34,015 nt of DNA from NCBI GenBank assembly GCA_000277445.1, contig AJWJ01000243.1, positions 1 to 34,015 on the forward strand, in the 5' to 3' direction. The translations under genes were made by a program, and so were the position numbers. Every line of letters starts with the position of its first letter. The first letter of the stretch is position 1. This document shows, one piece after another, positions 31,344-34,015 of the stretch. The notes below the pieces were generated by a model that ran no database searches, was not told the origin of the DNA, and saw only the letters and a list, made by a program, of their open reading frames with translations. This stretch comes from Polysphondylium violaceum (Eukaryota; Evosea; Eumycetozoa; Dictyosteliales; Dictyosteliaceae).

Positions 31344-32189
31344 TTAAAATTTAGTTGATTTTGAAAGATCAAGAAATTTATCAATTTCAGTCTGAATTAA
31401 TTTTGATTTCTTTGCTTGAAGATTTAATGAATCTTGACCCAAGAATAAATGAATTGGTGGATCATCACTTTTGGATAAATCTATTAATACTTGAGCAAGT
31501 TTATCTGGACTACCAACCTGTTTACCACTTTGACTTTTTAGTGTATTGTAGACTCCCTCAGTTTTATACTCTGGTAATAAAAGTTTGGGTAAAAGAAAAT
31601 GATCAAGTACTTGGGTTCTATGATTACCGGGTTTCACTGAAGTTACCTTAATATTAAACTCCTTTAATTCACTAGCGAGTCCTTCACTGATGCCATCAAT
31701 TGCAAATTTATAGGACGAATGAATAGCTCCAAGTGGTAGGCAGGCATAGTAGCCAACAATAGAGGATAGATTATAAATTCTACCACCATCTTTATTTTCT
31801 CGAAGATAGGGTATAGTGTGTCTGAGGACGTTCAACATGCCAAACACATTTACATTGAATATCTCTTTGATTTCTTTGTCTGAAAACTCTTCGACTGCAC
31901 CCACGCATCCATGACCCACATTGTTAACCACTACATCTATTCTTCCAAATTTATCTTTAATCTTTTTGGCACACTGTTTCACCTGATCATTGTCAGTAAT
32001 ATCGACATTGACTGTCAGTATTTGGGATTCATTAAATTTAATTTCATCCTTTTTTAGATTATTGATTAAGAGATCTTTATTTCTCGTTGCTGCAGCCACG
32101 TGAAAACCTTGTCCCAAAAGTTTCTTTACCATCGCAAGGCCTAAACCTTGACTTGATCCAGTTATTAACCATACTGGTGTAGTAGCCAT
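31344..32189 (-). CDS. Short-chain dehydrogenase/reductase with His in place of the catalytic Tyr
   Basis: A single exon of 281 residues starts at ATG 32189-32187. The Rossmann fold begins VWLITGSSQGLG (about 6-17), the TGxxxGxG nucleotide motif. AATRN follows the second strand and suggests NADP preference. VNVDIT and VVVNNVGHG (the NNAG equivalent) are present, as is the active-site Ser in NLSSIVG (142-143). The expected YxxxK reads HSSYK: codon CAT at 31721-31719 gives His157, and Lys161 is kept. A Tyr occurs at 160, next to the Lys. The single base change TAT to CAT would explain this. Either the protein has lost normal oxidoreductase chemistry or it uses another residue. The rest resembles the classical SDR group of ketone or retinol-type reductases. 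No targeting signal is seen. Confidence 0.88.
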   Translation of the reverse strand: MATTPVWLITGSSQGLGLAMVKKLLGQGFHVAAATRNKDLLINNLKKDEIKFNESQILTVNVDITDNDQVKQCAKKIKDKFGRIDVVVNNVGHGCVGAVEEFSDKEIKEIFNVNVFGMLNVLRHTIPYLRENKDGGRIYNLSSIVGYYACLPLGAIHSSYKFAIDGISEGLASELKEFNIKVTSVKPGNHRTQVLDHFLLPKLLLPEYKTEGVYNTLKSQSGKQVGSPDKLAQVLIDLSKSDDPPIHLFLGQDSLNLQAKKSKLIQTEIDKFLDLSKSTKF

Positions 32190-32521
32190 TAATAATTATA
32201 CGTCCAAGAATAATAACAATAATAGGTAATAACAATAGCAATAGACAAAATAACCTTTTACTATCAATTTTATTTATTTAACAAATTAATAAATAAATAA
32301 ATAAAAGGGTGAATGATGGAAAAATGTGTTTTTTTAATTTGAGTGTGTGCGTGTGTTTATATGACAACAACAACATCATCCCCATTTTAAGATGAATAGA
32401 TGTGGTTGTGTGTGTGAACATCAACACAATGGGGATTAGGTTCGAATGCAAATTTATAAATATGAAAAATATATGTAATATTACAACCTGTACAATATAT
32501 AAACAAATAAGAGGTGAAATA
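32190..32521. other. Intergenic region with GT-rich DNA and a strong hairpin
   Basis: 332 bp between the SDR promoter side and the 3' end of the b5 gene. GT-rich words occur at 32340-32358. A perfect 9-bp inverted repeat, ATCCCCATT at 32378-32386 and AATGGGGAT at 32428-32436, encloses an inner GTTG/CAAC stem (32405-32408 with 32422-32425). A tRNA B-box-like word follows at 32438-32448, but no tRNA fold is present. Confidence 0.5.
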
Positions 32522-33034
32522 TTAAATCATATCATCAGGTATCAAATATCCAATTAAATTTTTAGCCATCATTGATTCAAAATTAACCCAAGAATGTGTG
32601 AATTCTTTTGTTAATCAATTTAATATTGGAATTAGTTTGTTTGTTTGTAGGCTCCCGAGATAATAACGAATATACTTACCAAATATTTTAGTACAATCAT
32701 GACCAGCAGCTCTAGCCAATTCAGTATCACCACCAGGATGATATGTAAAATACTCTGTTATATTATAAACAGCACCTTTATATACTGTCCATGCATCTTG
32801 AACTGTATTATGCTTTTTAAACTCTGACAAAGGTATTTTACCATGACCTTGATATAATGTATTTGATTGAATTGCATTATGTTTCTTTACCCAGTCCAAT
32901 TGACTGTGACCATGTTGTAGTGGTACCTTTCTTTTTCTTTTACCATTCTTTTTATCCTCAACCTCTTGATCTGTAGGTAACAACTCTACACTTTTATATA
33001 ACTCAACCAACTTTTGATGTGTCTTTGCATCCAT
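32522..33034 (-). CDS. Stand-alone cytochrome b5 domain protein, Ncb5or N-terminus type
   Basis: Exon 1 is 32680-33034 and exon 2 is 32522-32604, giving 145 residues. The 75-bp intron (GTAAGT...AAAAG) splits the heme domain, and splicing restores FEFTHSWVNFESM. Residues 20-55 are basic and then carry a motif HGHSQLDWVKKH that resembles the segment just before the b5 domain of Ncb5or (CYB5R4). The b5 fold spans about 65-140: IPLSEFKKHN, WTVYKGAVYNIT, YHPGG with heme ligand His99, AAGHDCTKIF, and the second ligand His122 in THSWVNF. There is no membrane tail, so the protein should be soluble. The CS and FAD reductase domains of Ncb5or are absent. It probably passes electrons to a reductase or desaturase made elsewhere. 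Confidence 0.88.
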
Positions 33035-33458
33035 TTTAGTATTGTTTAATTAGTTATAATTATATTGACGATCAATAATTAATTCTTTAATCATATGTTT
33101 AATATAAATTTAAATACAAAAAAAAAAAAAAATTAAAAAAAACTAAACACATAATATTTATCTAAGCATTCTTTCATCCATTTGAAATGGAGAGAATCGG
33201 TTTGATTAATGGCACTGAGGAAAAACCTTTGCATTTTGTGAACTTTTGGCCACTGTGAAAATTAATACACTGATGAAAAAGTTAACCTGATATTGAGGTT
33301 TCAAGATTTGGTCTGACAGATAACACCAAATAAAACTTATTTACAAATTTGATACATTTATTAGCCAATATATTAACTATGTAATCGTTTACAGTATCTA
33401 TCAATCTATTTAATAATAAAAGCCAATAATGATGTTCTTGATATTTTTTCTTTTTCTT
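33035..33458. other. Intergenic region upstream of the b5 gene
   Basis: 424 bp. After an A-rich part, bases 33160-33330 are more complex. They include a stem-loop (CCATTT at 33178-33183 with AAATGG at 33185-33190, plus an outer ATTCT/AGAAT). Words like snoRNA boxes also occur: CTGATGA at 33270 and CTGA at 33313. The C-like box lacks the leading purine and no terminal stem was found, so no RNA gene is called. Confidence 0.4.
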
Positions 33459-33920
33459 CTAAACACTTTTATCTTTTTTATCTGTTGTTGATGTTGGACC
33501 ATTAATATCTATAAGGGTATCTACATTTGCATCACCTGTTTCTGGATTAAAAAAGGTTGAAGTTTCTACTTTTAATTTCTCCAATTGTTCTTTTTGTTCT
33601 TTGTTCATTTTCTTTAGTTGATCATTATCCAATTCTCTACCAAGTATTGGTGATTGATTTATTTTGCCATCATCAGTATCATTCATTATCTTCATTGCAC
33701 TATCTAACAATTGTTCACGTTGAATTAACATATAACTATAGTATTGGTTCCATTGTTCATAAAATATCTTTGCAACTTTGCTATCAACCTTTTTATGTAA
33801 TCTCCATTCGTTCTTTACATATTGATCACCCATAGATTTCATTGGCTCTTGTAGTATTCTGTGACATCTTAAAATGTCTCTATATAATTTTAAGAAATCT
33901 CCTCTTTTAAGTGCACTCAT
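33459..33920 (-). CDS. sdhaf3: Succinate dehydrogenase assembly factor 3 (SDHAF3/Acn9, LYR family)
   Basis: The ATG at 33920-33918 gives 153 residues. The frame also extends upstream to a TTG, which is not used here because the LYR fold begins right after the ATG. FLKLYRDILRCHR (about 9-21) carries the LYR motif. PMKSMGDQYVKNEWRLHK matches the strongly conserved block of Acn9, and KIFYEQWNQYYSYML completes the three-helix bundle by about residue 75. The factor works in the mitochondrial matrix, helping the iron-sulfur subunit of complex II to mature. Residues 95-153 form a Lys/Glu/Thr-rich tail beyond the usual end of the family, probably disordered. No cleavable presequence is obvious, which is common for LYR proteins. 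Confidence 0.9.
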   Translation of the reverse strand: MSALKRGDFLKLYRDILRCHRILQEPMKSMGDQYVKNEWRLHKKVDSKVAKIFYEQWNQYYSYMLIQREQLLDSAMKIMNDTDDGKINQSPILGRELDNDQLKKMNKEQKEQLEKLKVETSTFFNPETGDANVDTLIDINGPTSTTDKKDKSV

Positions 33921-34015
33921 GGTGATGATGTTGATGATGATTAATAAGAATGAAAATTTGAAAGTAATATGCAAAAAATCAACTTTATTTCGTTTTTTTT
34001 TTTTTTTTTTATTTT

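Noticed and set aside
32340-32470. Possible tRNA gene near a B-box-like GGTTCGAATGC
   Set aside because: No A box at the right distance, no acceptor or anticodon stem; the surrounding pairing is a simple hairpin that excludes a cloverleaf.
33270-33316. Box C/D snoRNA
   Set aside because: The C box begins with C instead of a purine, and the flanks do not form a closing stem. Kept only as a low-interest lead.
33921-33974. Hydrophobic N-terminal extension of SDHAF3 from a TTG
   Set aside because: It would start at TTG; the ATG at 33920 gives the usual family start just before the LYR motif.
1-34015. Transposons, CRISPR arrays or bacterial operons
   Set aside because: No transposase, reverse transcriptase, long terminal or spaced repeats were seen; gene structure is eukaryotic throughout.

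Overview
The window reads as nuclear DNA of a dictyostelid social amoeba. Intergenic DNA is very AT-rich with long A/T homopolymers. Introns are short (about 55-110 bp, GTAAGT/GTATGT...AG). Coding sequence carries Ser, Asn, Gln and Thr runs. The gene set includes a ComC-like EGF/TIG surface protein, a family expanded in Dictyostelium. I cannot fix the species; base composition by eye is less extreme than in D. discoideum.

Layout, left to right: the 3' end of a Thr/Pro-rich, probably GPI-anchored protein (1-158, +); a five-exon SLC45/sucrose-type MFS transporter (646-2924, +); convergent to it an intronless GH15 glucoamylase/trehalase-like enzyme (2991-4910, -); a DP-family (E2F partner) transcription factor (5838-7247, +); a UBA6-like E1 enzyme (7657-10940, +); ribosomal protein S24 (11483-12089, +); a UBL + vWA + degenerate Rho-like GTPase fusion (12276-14355, -); the two-AAA ATPase NVL (14690-17330, -), divergent from DNA polymerase alpha subunit B (17834-20243, +, seven exons); the ComC-like protein (20552-24906, +); RNA polymerase II subunit Rpb4 (25169-25726, -, three small exons); an ankyrin-DHHC palmitoyltransferase with His-rich ends (26166-28511, -); a mitochondrial-type HAD 5'-nucleotidase-domain protein (29320-31256, +); a short-chain dehydrogenase lacking its catalytic Tyr (31344-32189, -); a stand-alone cytochrome b5 protein resembling the N-terminus of Ncb5or (32522-33034, -); and the SDH assembly factor SDHAF3/Acn9 (33459-33920, -).

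The genes are mostly unrelated housekeeping and membrane functions, as is normal for a eukaryotic chromosome, and nothing is an operon. One regulatory link stands out: an E2F/DP-type site (TTTGGCGG) lies upstream of the DP gene, and a perfect TTTGGCGC site lies in the POLA2-NVL divergent promoter, so the window holds both a cell-cycle regulator and a plausible target. No rRNA, tRNA, CRISPR array or complete mobile element was recognised. Several start codons were moved from upstream TTG codons to the first real ATG, and exon joins were worked out by hand from frame, splice consensus and family similarity.
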